Below are positions 1 through 7,028 of a stretch of DNA of 64,000 bases, piece after piece. The notes under the pieces are model-generated. The model saw only the letters and a list, made by a program, of their open reading frames with translations. It had not been told where the DNA came from and ran no database searches. Numbering within the stretch: the stretch's first letter is position 1; each line of letters begins with the position of its first letter. The position numbers were made by a program, and so were the translations under genes. Source of the stretch: Candidatus Methylomirabilis lanthanidiphila (GTDB taxonomy: Bacteria; Methylomirabilota; Methylomirabilia; Methylomirabilales; Methylomirabilaceae); NCBI GenBank assembly GCA_902196205.1, contig CABIKM010000003.1:57771-121770 (forward strand). Direction: 5' to 3'.

Positions 1-107
1 GCGCAGTACGGGTTCCCTACCGCCGCTATCTGGTCAACCAACTCCGTGCCGCCTACGGCTTTATCGGCACACCGATCCGGCTGGTCTTGAAGGGCAAGTC
101 CACCTAG
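1..107 (+). CDS. der: GTPase Der (EngA), C-terminal end only
   Basis: The window opens inside a gene whose last 34 codons end in YRRYLVNQLRAAYGFIGTPI and a short basic tail. This is the hallmark C terminus (KH-like domain) of Der, the double-GTPase needed for 50S ribosome assembly. The reading frame is open from base 3 to the TAG at 105-107. The start and both GTPase domains lie upstream of the window. This copy is probably the functional gene end, because it continues leftward without a stop. A second copy of the same end lies at 863-1042. Confidence 0.8.
   Translation, partial: AVRVPYRRYLVNQLRAAYGFIGTPIRLVLKGKST
31..100 (+). repeat. 70-bp direct repeat, copy 1 (der 3' end)
   Basis: These 70 bases are identical to 966-1035. 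They cover the final coding stretch of der up to four codons before the stop. Sequence to the left of the repeat diverges between the copies, and so do the terminal codons. An exact block at the 3' end of a conserved gene is what site-specific integration of an element leaves behind. Confidence 0.85.
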
Positions 108-279
108 GGCGCCGACTCAGGAAGACCTCTTGACAAGTCTTTAGAATGGCGGGAAAATCACGACACTTCTTGGATATTGTACGAGCCCGGAGGTAGAGCA
201 GTGCCGTTGCAATTAGGTAGTCACGCGTACCAGGACTTCTCGCTTTTATGAGAACCGATGTCATGGCAAAATAATCACA

Positions 280-537
280 GTGCCGGCACTACTGAGGGTT
301 CGCGGGTATCGATTTTTCTTCTTCAGCATGGAGGGGCGCGAGCCTTCACATATTCATGTGGCTCAAGCCGGACGTTATGCCAAATTCTGGCTTGAGCCCG
401 TGGCGCTGGCAGAGGTACAGGGCTTCCGAAGTCACGAACTCACTGACATTCGACGGATAGTCCTTCGGAACAGACAGTTTTTCCTGGAGAGATGGCATGC
501 GTACTTCGGTAGAGAAGGGTCAGGTCTTGGCGGCTGA
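280..537 (+). CDS. DUF4160 domain protein (possible toxin-antitoxin partner)
   Basis: An 85-aa protein with a GTG start. It carries the DUF4160 signature: RGYRFFFFSMEGREPSHIHV near the N terminus, then AKFWLEPV and a C-terminal block ending in ERWHAYFG. The family is small, often paired with a DUF2442 protein and suspected of acting in toxin-antitoxin-like modules, but its biochemistry is not established. The next gene (DUF2442) overlaps it by 41 bp, which supports translational coupling. The pair sits inside the segment bracketed by the der 3'-end repeats, so it is probably acquired. The family call is firm; the function is inferred. Confidence 0.8.
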   Translation: MPALLRVRGYRFFFFSMEGREPSHIHVAQAGRYAKFWLEPVALAEVQGFRSHELTDIRRIVLRNRQFFLERWHAYFGREGSGLGG

Positions 538-823
538 TGTATCCTGCACGACCCATGAGCTGAGTGTGGCCTTGGTCGATGGTCGAACCATCTCCGTTCC
601 CCTCGCGTGGTTTCCACGGCTTCTCGATGCGACCTCGAAGCAGAGGGCCGAGTGGGAGCTGATCGGCGGAGGCATCGGCATTCACTGGGACGCCATCGAC
701 GAAGACATTTCGGTGGCGAGCCTACTACACCCCGAAAACTTTATGAGTCTGCCCCACCAGCGCATACAACCGGCTCGGGAGAGGTCCAGCGCTCAGACTG
801 AGCGGCGACGGGCGCGCATCTAA
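497..823 (+). CDS. DUF2442 domain protein
   Basis: A 108-aa protein containing the DUF2442 core: a short beta region followed by LVDGRTISVPLAWFPRLLDA and a C-terminal GIGIHWDAIDEDISVASLL. DUF2442 proteins are small, sometimes DNA-binding, and typically accompany DUF4160 proteins, as here (41-bp overlap with the upstream gene). A role as antitoxin or regulator of the DUF4160 partner is an inference from that pairing. The last 25 residues are basic and atypical, possibly read-through into unrelated sequence. Confidence 0.8.
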   Translation: MRTSVEKGQVLAADVSCTTHELSVALVDGRTISVPLAWFPRLLDATSKQRAEWELIGGGIGIHWDAIDEDISVASLLHPENFMSLPHQRIQPARERSSAQTERRRARI

Positions 824-862
824 TCCCGGTTGCAAGTCGGTCCCCATGACCGCATCTGCTAA

Positions 863-1042
863 CCCGTCCGGTATCACTGCGTCACACAGGCCGCCGCTCT
901 TCCCTCCACCTTTCTACTCTTCGTGAGCAACCCGCGCGGTGTGCCGGTCGCCTACCGGCGCTACTTGGTCAACCAACTCCGTGCCGCCTACGGCTTTATC
1001 GGCACACCGATCCGGCTGGTCTTGAAGGGCAAGTCGGGATAG
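863..1042 (+). pseudogene. der: der 3'-end remnant (second copy)
   Basis: A 59-codon open stretch ending in TAG at 1040-1042 encodes the C terminus of Der (TFLLFVSNPRGVPVAYRRYL followed by VNQLRAAYGFIGTPIRLVLK). It has no start or GTPase domains: an in-frame TAA lies at 860-862, just upstream of the homology. It reaches further toward the 5' side than the visible part of copy 1, and it differs from copy 1 upstream of base 966. It is a displaced or foreign der end, presumably left by integration next to the intact gene. Confidence 0.75.
966..1035 (+). repeat. 70-bp direct repeat, copy 2 (der remnant)
   Basis: Exact copy of 31-100, placed 935 bp downstream. It lies inside the der remnant at 863-1042. 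Together the copies bracket the DUF4160/DUF2442 pair. Confidence 0.85.
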
Positions 1043-1199
1043 GCGTACGTAGTCCGCCTCCGCATGCGATGTGATGCACTGCAGCAGTATCTGTCAGCTC
1101 CTCAACAGCCTATTGAAGCCCCGAATCTGAGACCGGATACCGGTCGCGTCGATCTCCCACTCTCTTGACAACTGTATATATCTGACGTATATGTGAGGC

Positions 1200-1526
1200 A
1201 TGACAGATCCCCTTGACAGACTCCTCGGGTGTACGGGGTTCCAGTGGGATGAAAGGAACGCCGACAAAAACTGGATCAAGCATAACGTCAGTCGGGCCGA
1301 GTGCGAAGAGGTGTTCTTCAATGAGTCCCTGCTGATCGCCTCCGATATCAAGCACTCTGGCGCGGAGTCCGGGTTCTATGCGCTTGGTCAGACCGATGAA
1401 GGACGGCTCCTGTTCGTCGTATTCACTCTCTGCGAAAAGCTGATCCGGATAATCTCATCTCGTGATATGAGCAAACGAGAAGAGAAGGAGTATGAACGTG
1501 CCAAAACTCAAGAAGCAGACGCATAA
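1200..1526 (+). CDS. brnT: BrnT-family RNase toxin
   Basis: A 108-aa protein with the BrnT pattern: FQWDERNADKNWIKHNVSRA near residues 14-33, then CEEVFF, a central HSG...E segment, and the late motif LIRIISSRDMSKREEKEYER. BrnT is a RelE-fold ribonuclease toxin of type II toxin-antitoxin systems; it inhibits translation until bound by BrnA. The brnA-like gene begins 35 bp before the brnT stop, the normal toxin-first order for this family. The first 12 residues before FQWDE are longer than usual, so a slightly later start is possible. Autoregulation of the operon by the BrnTA complex is known for the family. Confidence 0.85.
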   Translation: MTDPLDRLLGCTGFQWDERNADKNWIKHNVSRAECEEVFFNESLLIASDIKHSGAESGFYALGQTDEGRLLFVVFTLCEKLIRIISSRDMSKREEKEYERAKTQEADA

Positions 1527-1788
1527 GATACCGACGTTTGAACGCGAAGATCAGGCGCGAAAGTTCTGGGCCACACATGACTCAACAGAGTTCGTCGATT
1601 GGCGGCAAGCCGGCCGGGTGAAGCTCCCTCACCTGCGACCAACAACCCGGACCATTTCAATTCGGTTGCCGGAGTCGATGATTGAACGCCTCAAGGTGCT
1701 GGCGAACAAGCGAGACGTTCCGTATCAGTCACTGCTGAAGATGTTCGTGGCAGACAAGGTGGAAGAAGCGCTGCGTTCGGCGCGGTAG
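1492..1788 (+). CDS. brnA: BrnA/CopG-type antitoxin
   Basis: A 98-aa protein. The N terminus has the PTFEREDQARKFWATHDSTE segment typical of BrnA-type partners. The C terminus is a ribbon-helix-helix DNA-binding domain, TISIRLPESMIERLKVLANK followed by DVPYQSLLKMFV. It should neutralise the upstream BrnT and repress their shared promoter. It overlaps brnT by 35 bp. Confidence 0.85.
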   Translation: MNVPKLKKQTHKIPTFEREDQARKFWATHDSTEFVDWRQAGRVKLPHLRPTTRTISIRLPESMIERLKVLANKRDVPYQSLLKMFVADKVEEALRSAR

Positions 1789-1843
1789 GAATACGGGCGC
1801 TGTATCCAGGAAATGATTTCGACGGAGGATTGGGAGGCGCATC

Positions 1844-2152
1844 ATGACCCGTGTTCTCGAGAACAAGCGCCAAGCGATAGCTGAAGTCTGCCGGCGTCAT
1901 GGTGTGGCCCGGCTGGACGCATTCGGCTCCGCTTTGCGTGATGACTTCAGACCGGGCGAGAGCGATGTGGACCTGCTGGTCGAGTTCGGGCCGATGGCAC
2001 CATACGCCCGCGTCGACGCCTACTTCGGTCTGCTCGAAGAACTCAGGGCCTTACTCGGGTTGGAGGTCGACCTCGTCATGGCGGGGGCCGTCAAGAACCC
2101 GTACATCGCCCGCGATATCGATCGTACGAAGCGGATGCTCTATGCCGCGTGA
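1844..2152 (+). CDS. mntA: MntA-type minimal nucleotidyltransferase antitoxin
   Basis: A 102-aa MNT-domain protein. The nucleotidyltransferase signature GSALRDDFRPGESDVD (G-S-x10-D-x-D) is intact at about residues 27-42, so the catalytic aspartates are present. In MntA/HepT systems this enzyme AMPylates the HEPN toxin and silences it. The hepT start codon lies 11 bp before the mntA stop, the usual tightly coupled arrangement. A purine-rich GACGGAGGATTGGGAGG segment just upstream contains the ribosome binding site. Confidence 0.85.
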   Translation: MTRVLENKRQAIAEVCRRHGVARLDAFGSALRDDFRPGESDVDLLVEFGPMAPYARVDAYFGLLEELRALLGLEVDLVMAGAVKNPYIARDIDRTKRMLYAA

Positions 2153-2504
2153 CGCACGCGCCTACTTGGCCGACATCATCGAGTCCTGCGACGCGATCAC
2201 CGTCGCGGTTCGAGGGCTCGATCTCTCCGGATATGAAGACACTCGCCTGGTCCGCTCATCGGTCGAGCGCGAGTTTATCATCATCGGAGAGGCTGTCGCA
2301 GCGCTCGCCCGGATCGCGCCGAAGACCTTCGATGTGATCACGCGAGCACGCAGGATCGTGGACTTCCGTAATCATCTGACCCATGAGTACCCGACGGTGG
2401 ACAACGCTCTCGTGTGGGCGATTGTCGAGCACGATGTACCGGTGCTTCGCCGCGAGTGCGCCGTGCTCATTCAGCGCGTCGCGCCGGAGGACAAGCTAGG
2501 CTAA
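2142..2504 (+). CDS. hepT: HepT-type HEPN ribonuclease toxin
   Basis: A 120-aa protein read from ATG 2142. It contains the HEPN active-site motif Rx4H in FRNHLTHEYPTVD near residue 75, preceded by the family segments VERE..IIGEAVAAL and RIVDFRN. HepT toxins cleave RNA and are inactivated by their MntA partner, encoded immediately upstream with an 11-bp overlap. This start gives a normal HepT length. Downstream lies a 290-bp non-coding stretch that holds an attC-like hairpin. Confidence 0.85.
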   Translation: MPRDARAYLADIIESCDAITVAVRGLDLSGYEDTRLVRSSVEREFIIIGEAVAALARIAPKTFDVITRARRIVDFRNHLTHEYPTVDNALVWAIVEHDVPVLRRECAVLIQRVAPEDKLG

Positions 2505-2607
2505 ACACGATCTCCACCTGACGGCGCTGTACGCCGGACCCTATCTGCATAAGTTTGTCACCACAAACGAAGAGGGGCGCCCATGATGGCGAGAATAGTG
2601 AAGTTCG

Positions 2608-2699
2608 GCCTAACCCGGGTTTGAACCTGATGCGGAGTAGCGTAGTGATACGAGCTGAGAGTGTGCAGGCCGCGCAGGTTAAACCCAAAGCCGTTAGGG
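2608..2699 (+). repeat. attC-like site 1 (integron cassette recombination site)
   Basis: Imperfect inverted repeat with attC layout: outer boxes GCCTAAC (2608-2614, matches RYYYAAC) and GTTAGGG (2693-2699, matches GTTRRR but not the final Y). The inner arms are GGGTTTGAACCTG and CAGGTTAAACCC, which pair except for one extra G on the left arm, resembling the extrahelical base of real attC sites. The central loop is about 34 nt. It lies 104 bp after hepT and about 100 bp before hsdM1, on the same orientation as the sites at 10018 and 12308. The rest of 2505-2795 is non-coding; a smaller hairpin with GCAACAG/CTGTTGC arms follows at about 2703-2733. Confidence 0.5.
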
Positions 2700-2795
2700 G
2701 GTGCAACAGGTCTAGCCTTCGGCCAGGTCTGTTGCCTGCTGAACTGCATAGCTGTTAGATGGCACATATCAACAGACAGAAGCTGGGCGAATAGC

Positions 2796-4295
2796 ATGGC
2801 GATGACCCTTCAAGAACTCAAGTCCCACCTCTGGAACTGCGCGGAGATTCTGCGTGGCAGCGCCGTGGACCGCACCGACTGGAAGGCATATATCCTGCCG
2901 CTGCTGTTCTTCAAGCGCATTTGCGATGTGTGGGATGAGGAGACGGCCGATGCCGCCAAGTTATTCGGCGATGTGGACCCCGTCGATTTTCCCGAGGTCC
3001 ACCGTTTTAACGTGCCGGAAGGATGCCACTGGCGGGACGTTCGCGAGACACCCGCCAACATCGGCGCGGCGCTCTCCCATGCCATGCGTGAGATTGAACG
3101 GGCAAATCCCGACACCCTCTACCGTGTATTCGGCGCCGCCGACTGGGGCAACCGCGAGATGCTGACGGATGGGATTCTCAAGGACTTAATCGAGGGGCTA
3201 TCTGAGGTCTCGTTGGGCAACTCGGCGGTGAGTTCCGATATCCTTGGGGATGCCTATGAGTACCTGATCGGCAAGTTCGCCGACATCACCAAGCGCAAGA
3301 AGGCCGGCGAGTTCTACACGCCGCGTAGCGTAGTCCGGATGATGGTGAATATCCTGGACCCGAAACCGGGCGACAGTATCTACGACCCGGCTTGCGGAAC
3401 CGGTGGCATGTTGCTCGGGGCCATTGAACATGTGAAGCAGGCCGGTGGCGACCCGCGCACGTTCTTCGGCAAGATCCATGGTCAGGAGAAGAATCTCACG
3501 ACCGCCGCGATCGCCCGTATGAACCTGGTGCTGCATGGCATCGAAGACTTTAAGATCGTGCGCGAAGACACCCTCCGTAATCCCGCGTTCACCGACTCCA
3601 GCACCGGCGGTCTGGCCACCTTCGACTGTGTGATCGCAAATCCTCCCTTCTCCCTCAAGGAATGGGGCCGGGAGATATGGGAGTCTGATCCCTGGGGCCG
3701 CGCCGCCTTCGGGCTGCCGCCTGACAGTTACGGCGACTACGCCTGGGTGCAGCACATGGTGGCATCTATGGCCCAGCGTACCGGACGTATGGCCGTGGTC
3801 CTGCCGCAAGGCGCCCTCTTCCGCAAAGGGGCTGAGGGCACAATCCGGCGGCAACTGTTGGAGGGGGACCTTATCGAGGCCGTGATCGGCCTCGCGCCGA
3901 ACATCTTCTATGGGACCGGGCTCGCGCCCGCCATCATGGTTCTGCGGCGGGCGAAGCCGTCTGCGCGCAAGGAGAAGGTCCTGATCGTGGACGCCTCCAG
4001 CCTCCTGCGCAAGGGCCGCGCCCAGAACTACCTGGACCCCGAGCACGCCCGGCAGATCGTCGCGTGGGTGTGTGCTTTCAAGGACGTCGAGGACCGGGCC
4101 AAGGTCGTCAGTGTGAGGGAGATCGAGGCCGAGGACTGGACGCTCAACATCTCGCGCTATGTCCTGCCGCCGGTCGGCGAGGATATCCCCCCGCTGCCGG
4201 AGGCCGTCGCTGCGTTCAAGGACGTGCTCGTCGAGGCCCGTGCCTCGGAGGATCGTCTGCGGGAAGTGCTGACCGAAGGAGGGTGGCTGACATGA
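2796..4295 (+). CDS. hsdM: Type I restriction-modification methyltransferase subunit HsdM (first copy)
   Basis: A 499-aa N6-adenine methyltransferase. An N-terminal helical HsdM domain (AYILPLLFFKRICDVWDEE, about residues 31-49) precedes the N6_Mtase core. The SAM-binding motif I is DPACGTGG (197-204) and catalytic motif IV is NPPF (282-285); GEFYTPRSVVRMM (171-183) is a classic HsdM segment. The frame is open further upstream, but ATG 2796 begins the conserved MTLQELKSHLW start and fits the family length; ATG 2802 is an alternative. The stop overlaps the next hsdM in ATGA. With HsdS it methylates the recognition site; with HsdR it forms the restriction complex. A second, divergent hsdM follows directly. 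Confidence 0.93.
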   Translation: MAMTLQELKSHLWNCAEILRGSAVDRTDWKAYILPLLFFKRICDVWDEETADAAKLFGDVDPVDFPEVHRFNVPEGCHWRDVRETPANIGAALSHAMREIERANPDTLYRVFGAADWGNREMLTDGILKDLIEGLSEVSLGNSAVSSDILGDAYEYLIGKFADITKRKKAGEFYTPRSVVRMMVNILDPKPGDSIYDPACGTGGMLLGAIEHVKQAGGDPRTFFGKIHGQEKNLTTAAIARMNLVLHGIEDFKIVREDTLRNPAFTDSSTGGLATFDCVIANPPFSLKEWGREIWESDPWGRAAFGLPPDSYGDYAWVQHMVASMAQRTGRMAVVLPQGALFRKGAEGTIRRQLLEGDLIEAVIGLAPNIFYGTGLAPAIMVLRRAKPSARKEKVLIVDASSLLRKGRAQNYLDPEHARQIVAWVCAFKDVEDRAKVVSVREIEAEDWTLNISRYVLPPVGEDIPPLPEAVAAFKDVLVEARASEDRLREVLTEGGWLT

Positions 4296-5815
4296 ACAAG
4301 GCCGCTGAACACCTGAGTCAGCAGGAACTCGAATCCTACCTGTGGGGTGCGGCGAAACTGCTTCGGGGGTTGGTGGATGCCGGGGATTACAAGCAGTACA
4401 TCTTCCCGCTGCTCTTCTTCAAGCGGCTCTCGGATGTGTGGGACGAGGAATACGCAACCGCGCTGGCCGAGACCAAGGACAAGACCTATGCCCGTCCCAC
4501 CGCCGACGACCGGTTTGCCATCCCTGACGGCGCGCATTGGTCGGATGTGCGCACGGCCTCCCGCGACGTAGGCCGGGCGCTGCTGAACGCCTTCCGGGCC
4601 ATCGAGGCCGCCAACCCCAAGCGCCTCACCGGCGTCTTCGGCAACGCCTCCTGGACCGACAAGGCGCAGATGCCGGACGCGACACTCAAGAACCTGATCG
4701 AGCACTTCTCGCGGCATTCGCTGAGCCTGACCGCGGTCCCCGAGGACGAACTGGGCAACGCCTACGAATACCTCATCAAGCAGTTTGCCGACGACAGCGG
4801 GCATACTGCGCAGGAGTTCTACACCAACCGCACGCTCGTCCACCTGATGACCCAGATGCTTGAACCCGAGGCGGGGGAGACCATCTACGACCCCACCGTC
4901 GGCACCGGCGGCATGCTTATTTCCGCCTTGGCGGAGGTCAAGCGCCGGGGCGGCGACGCCCGAACGCTCGGTCTGTATGGCCAGGAAGTGATCCACATTA
5001 CCGCGGCCATTGCCCGGATGAATCTGGTCCTGCACGGCGTCGAGGACTTTCAGATCGTCGCCGGCAACACGCTCAGCAACCCGGCCTTCATCGAGCGCGA
5101 CCGCCTGCGCACTTTCGACGTGGTCCTGGCTAATCCGCCGTACTCGATCAAGAAATGGAATCGCGAGGCGTGGTCGAGCGATCCGTGGGGCCGTAACGTC
5201 CTCGGCACGCCGCCCCAGGGCCGGGCCGACTATGCCTTCTTCCAGCACATTCTCAAGAGCCTCGACCAGAAGACCGGTCGCTGCGCCATCCTCTTCCCGC
5301 ACGGCGTACTGTTTCGCAATGAGGAAGCCGAGATGCGGCGCAAGCTGGTCAAACTGGACCTGCTCGAATGTGTGCTGGGGCTGGGGCCGAACCTGTTCTA
5401 CAACTCCCCCATGGAAGCCTGCGTGGTCATCTGCCGAACCCGTAAGCCGCCGGCCCGCAAGGGCAAGGTGCTGTTCATTGACGCCGTGCATGAGGTGGCA
5501 CGGGAGCGGGCGCAGAGCTTTCTTAAGCCGGAGCATCAGGCGCGTATCCTCGCGGCATACCAAGCCTTCGCCGACGACCCCGGCTTCGCCAAAGTGGCGA
5601 CGACGGAAGAGATTATGGAAAAGGACGGCAACCTTTCCATTCCGCGCTACGTCCGCCCCACTGGAAACGGCAACGGTAATGGCGGCGGAGACGGACAGAC
5701 TGTGAAGAAGGCATGGACGGCGTTCGAGGCCAACGGGCGGGAGTTCTGGGAGCAGATGGACGCATTGGTAGATATGGTCGACGGCGTCGTCGCCGGGGAG
5801 GCGGACGATGCCTGA
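4292..5815 (+). CDS. hsdM: Type I restriction-modification methyltransferase subunit HsdM (second copy)
   Basis: A 507-aa HsdM starting at ATG 4292, which overlaps the stop of the first hsdM (ATGA). It has the same architecture as its neighbour but is clearly divergent. Motif I reads DPTVGTGG (200-207) instead of DPACGTGG; catalytic NPPY is intact (281-284); QEFYTNRTLVHLMTQML replaces the FYTPR segment. An asparagine/glycine-rich linker (GNGNGNGGG) precedes the C-terminal helix. Both copies look catalytically competent, so the complex may use an M1-M2 heterodimer instead of the usual M2 homodimer. That is inference. The end overlaps hsdS by 8 bp. Confidence 0.92.
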   Translation: MNKAAEHLSQQELESYLWGAAKLLRGLVDAGDYKQYIFPLLFFKRLSDVWDEEYATALAETKDKTYARPTADDRFAIPDGAHWSDVRTASRDVGRALLNAFRAIEAANPKRLTGVFGNASWTDKAQMPDATLKNLIEHFSRHSLSLTAVPEDELGNAYEYLIKQFADDSGHTAQEFYTNRTLVHLMTQMLEPEAGETIYDPTVGTGGMLISALAEVKRRGGDARTLGLYGQEVIHITAAIARMNLVLHGVEDFQIVAGNTLSNPAFIERDRLRTFDVVLANPPYSIKKWNREAWSSDPWGRNVLGTPPQGRADYAFFQHILKSLDQKTGRCAILFPHGVLFRNEEAEMRRKLVKLDLLECVLGLGPNLFYNSPMEACVVICRTRKPPARKGKVLFIDAVHEVARERAQSFLKPEHQARILAAYQAFADDPGFAKVATTEEIMEKDGNLSIPRYVRPTGNGNGNGGGDGQTVKKAWTAFEANGREFWEQMDALVDMVDGVVAGEADDA

Positions 5816-7028
5816 GAAGCTTAAGAAGGGATGGTGCGCCTGGCGCTTCGATCAGATGGCGATCATGGTGAATGACCGCATTGACAACCCAGCCGAGGCG
5901 GATGTCGAGCACTACATAGGGCTTGAACATCTCGATTCCGATTCGCTGACCATACGCCGATGGGGCACCCCGTCGGACGTGGAAGCGGCGAAACTGCGAT
6001 TCCGTAAGGGTGACATCATCTTCGGGCGGCGGCGTGTCTATCAACGGAAGTTGGCGGTTGCGCAGTTCGACGGCATCTGTTCGGCGCATGCGATGGTGCT
6101 TCGGGCCAAGCCGGAAGTTGCATTGCCAGAGTTCCTACCGTTCTTTATGCAAAGCGACCTATTCATGGAGCGGGCTAAGCAGATTTCGGTTGGATCGCTC
6201 TCGCCGACGATCAACTGGAAGACACTCGCCCAGGAAGAGTTCGCCCTGCCGCCGATGGAGGAGCAGCGGCAGATTGCGGAGGCGCTGGGGGCTTCAGACA
6301 CCTGCGGCCAGGCCGTGAGCCGGGTCATAGACCATCTCAGAGCCGTTCGACGAGCCGCGATAGACTGCCTGACTGGGCTCGCAGACTGGCCGAGGACGAC
6401 TATTGGGGACTTCTGCCAGATGCAGAACGGAAGGCCCTTTCCGGGGAAAGCATATGGTGAGGATGGGATCAGACTCCTTCGGCCGGGCAACCTCGGCCAA
6501 TCGGGGTTCCTCGCTTGGGATCCTTCGAAAACGACCTGGCTTCCGAAGATGTGGGAGGAAGAGGCTAGAGAGTTTGTGGTAGATGCAGGCGATGTTGTGA
6601 TGAACCTTACAGCACAGTCGCTTGAGGACGGTTTCATGGGTCGCGTCTGTCTCGCCCGAGAAGGGGATAGAAGTCTGTTGAATCAGCGCATCGGCAGATT
6701 CCGCAATTGGAGTCCGGATGTTCTGCCAGAGTACGTCTTTCGTGTTTTCCAGACGTCGCGGTTTCAGCGCCACGCAATCGAAATGTGCGAAGGCTCCAAG
6801 GTGAAACACATCTTCTGGCCCCATATCTCGCGATATGAACTGGTCCTGCCGCCCCTCCACGAGCAGGAGCGGGCGGTCGGCAGACTTCGGGCAGTTGATG
6901 CTCTGCTTGATCAAGCAATTGAGCGAAGAGTATTGAGTGGCGGACTGCATCGCCAGATGATGGCGACGATGTTGCAGGTTGCCGGCGAGGCCACCGGACG
7001 GGAACCTATTGAAGGGACACGCAAATGA
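5808..7028 (+). CDS. hsdS: Type I restriction-modification specificity subunit HsdS
   Basis: A 406-aa HsdS with two target-recognition domains, roughly residues 10-150 and 195-355. Each is followed by the conserved dimerising helix entry: LPPMEEQRQIAEAL after the first and LPPLHEQERAVGRL after the second. It sets the bipartite DNA target of the complex and tethers two methyltransferase subunits. It overlaps hsdM2 by 8 bp and hsdR by ATGA, so the whole R-M set is one transcription unit. The N-terminal recognition domain contains KGDIIFGRRRVYQRKLA, typical of HsdS. The target cannot be predicted from sequence. Confidence 0.92.
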   Translation: MPEKLKKGWCAWRFDQMAIMVNDRIDNPAEADVEHYIGLEHLDSDSLTIRRWGTPSDVEAAKLRFRKGDIIFGRRRVYQRKLAVAQFDGICSAHAMVLRAKPEVALPEFLPFFMQSDLFMERAKQISVGSLSPTINWKTLAQEEFALPPMEEQRQIAEALGASDTCGQAVSRVIDHLRAVRRAAIDCLTGLADWPRTTIGDFCQMQNGRPFPGKAYGEDGIRLLRPGNLGQSGFLAWDPSKTTWLPKMWEEEAREFVVDAGDVVMNLTAQSLEDGFMGRVCLAREGDRSLLNQRIGRFRNWSPDVLPEYVFRVFQTSRFQRHAIEMCEGSKVKHIFWPHISRYELVLPPLHEQERAVGRLRAVDALLDQAIERRVLSGGLHRQMMATMLQVAGEATGREPIEGTRK

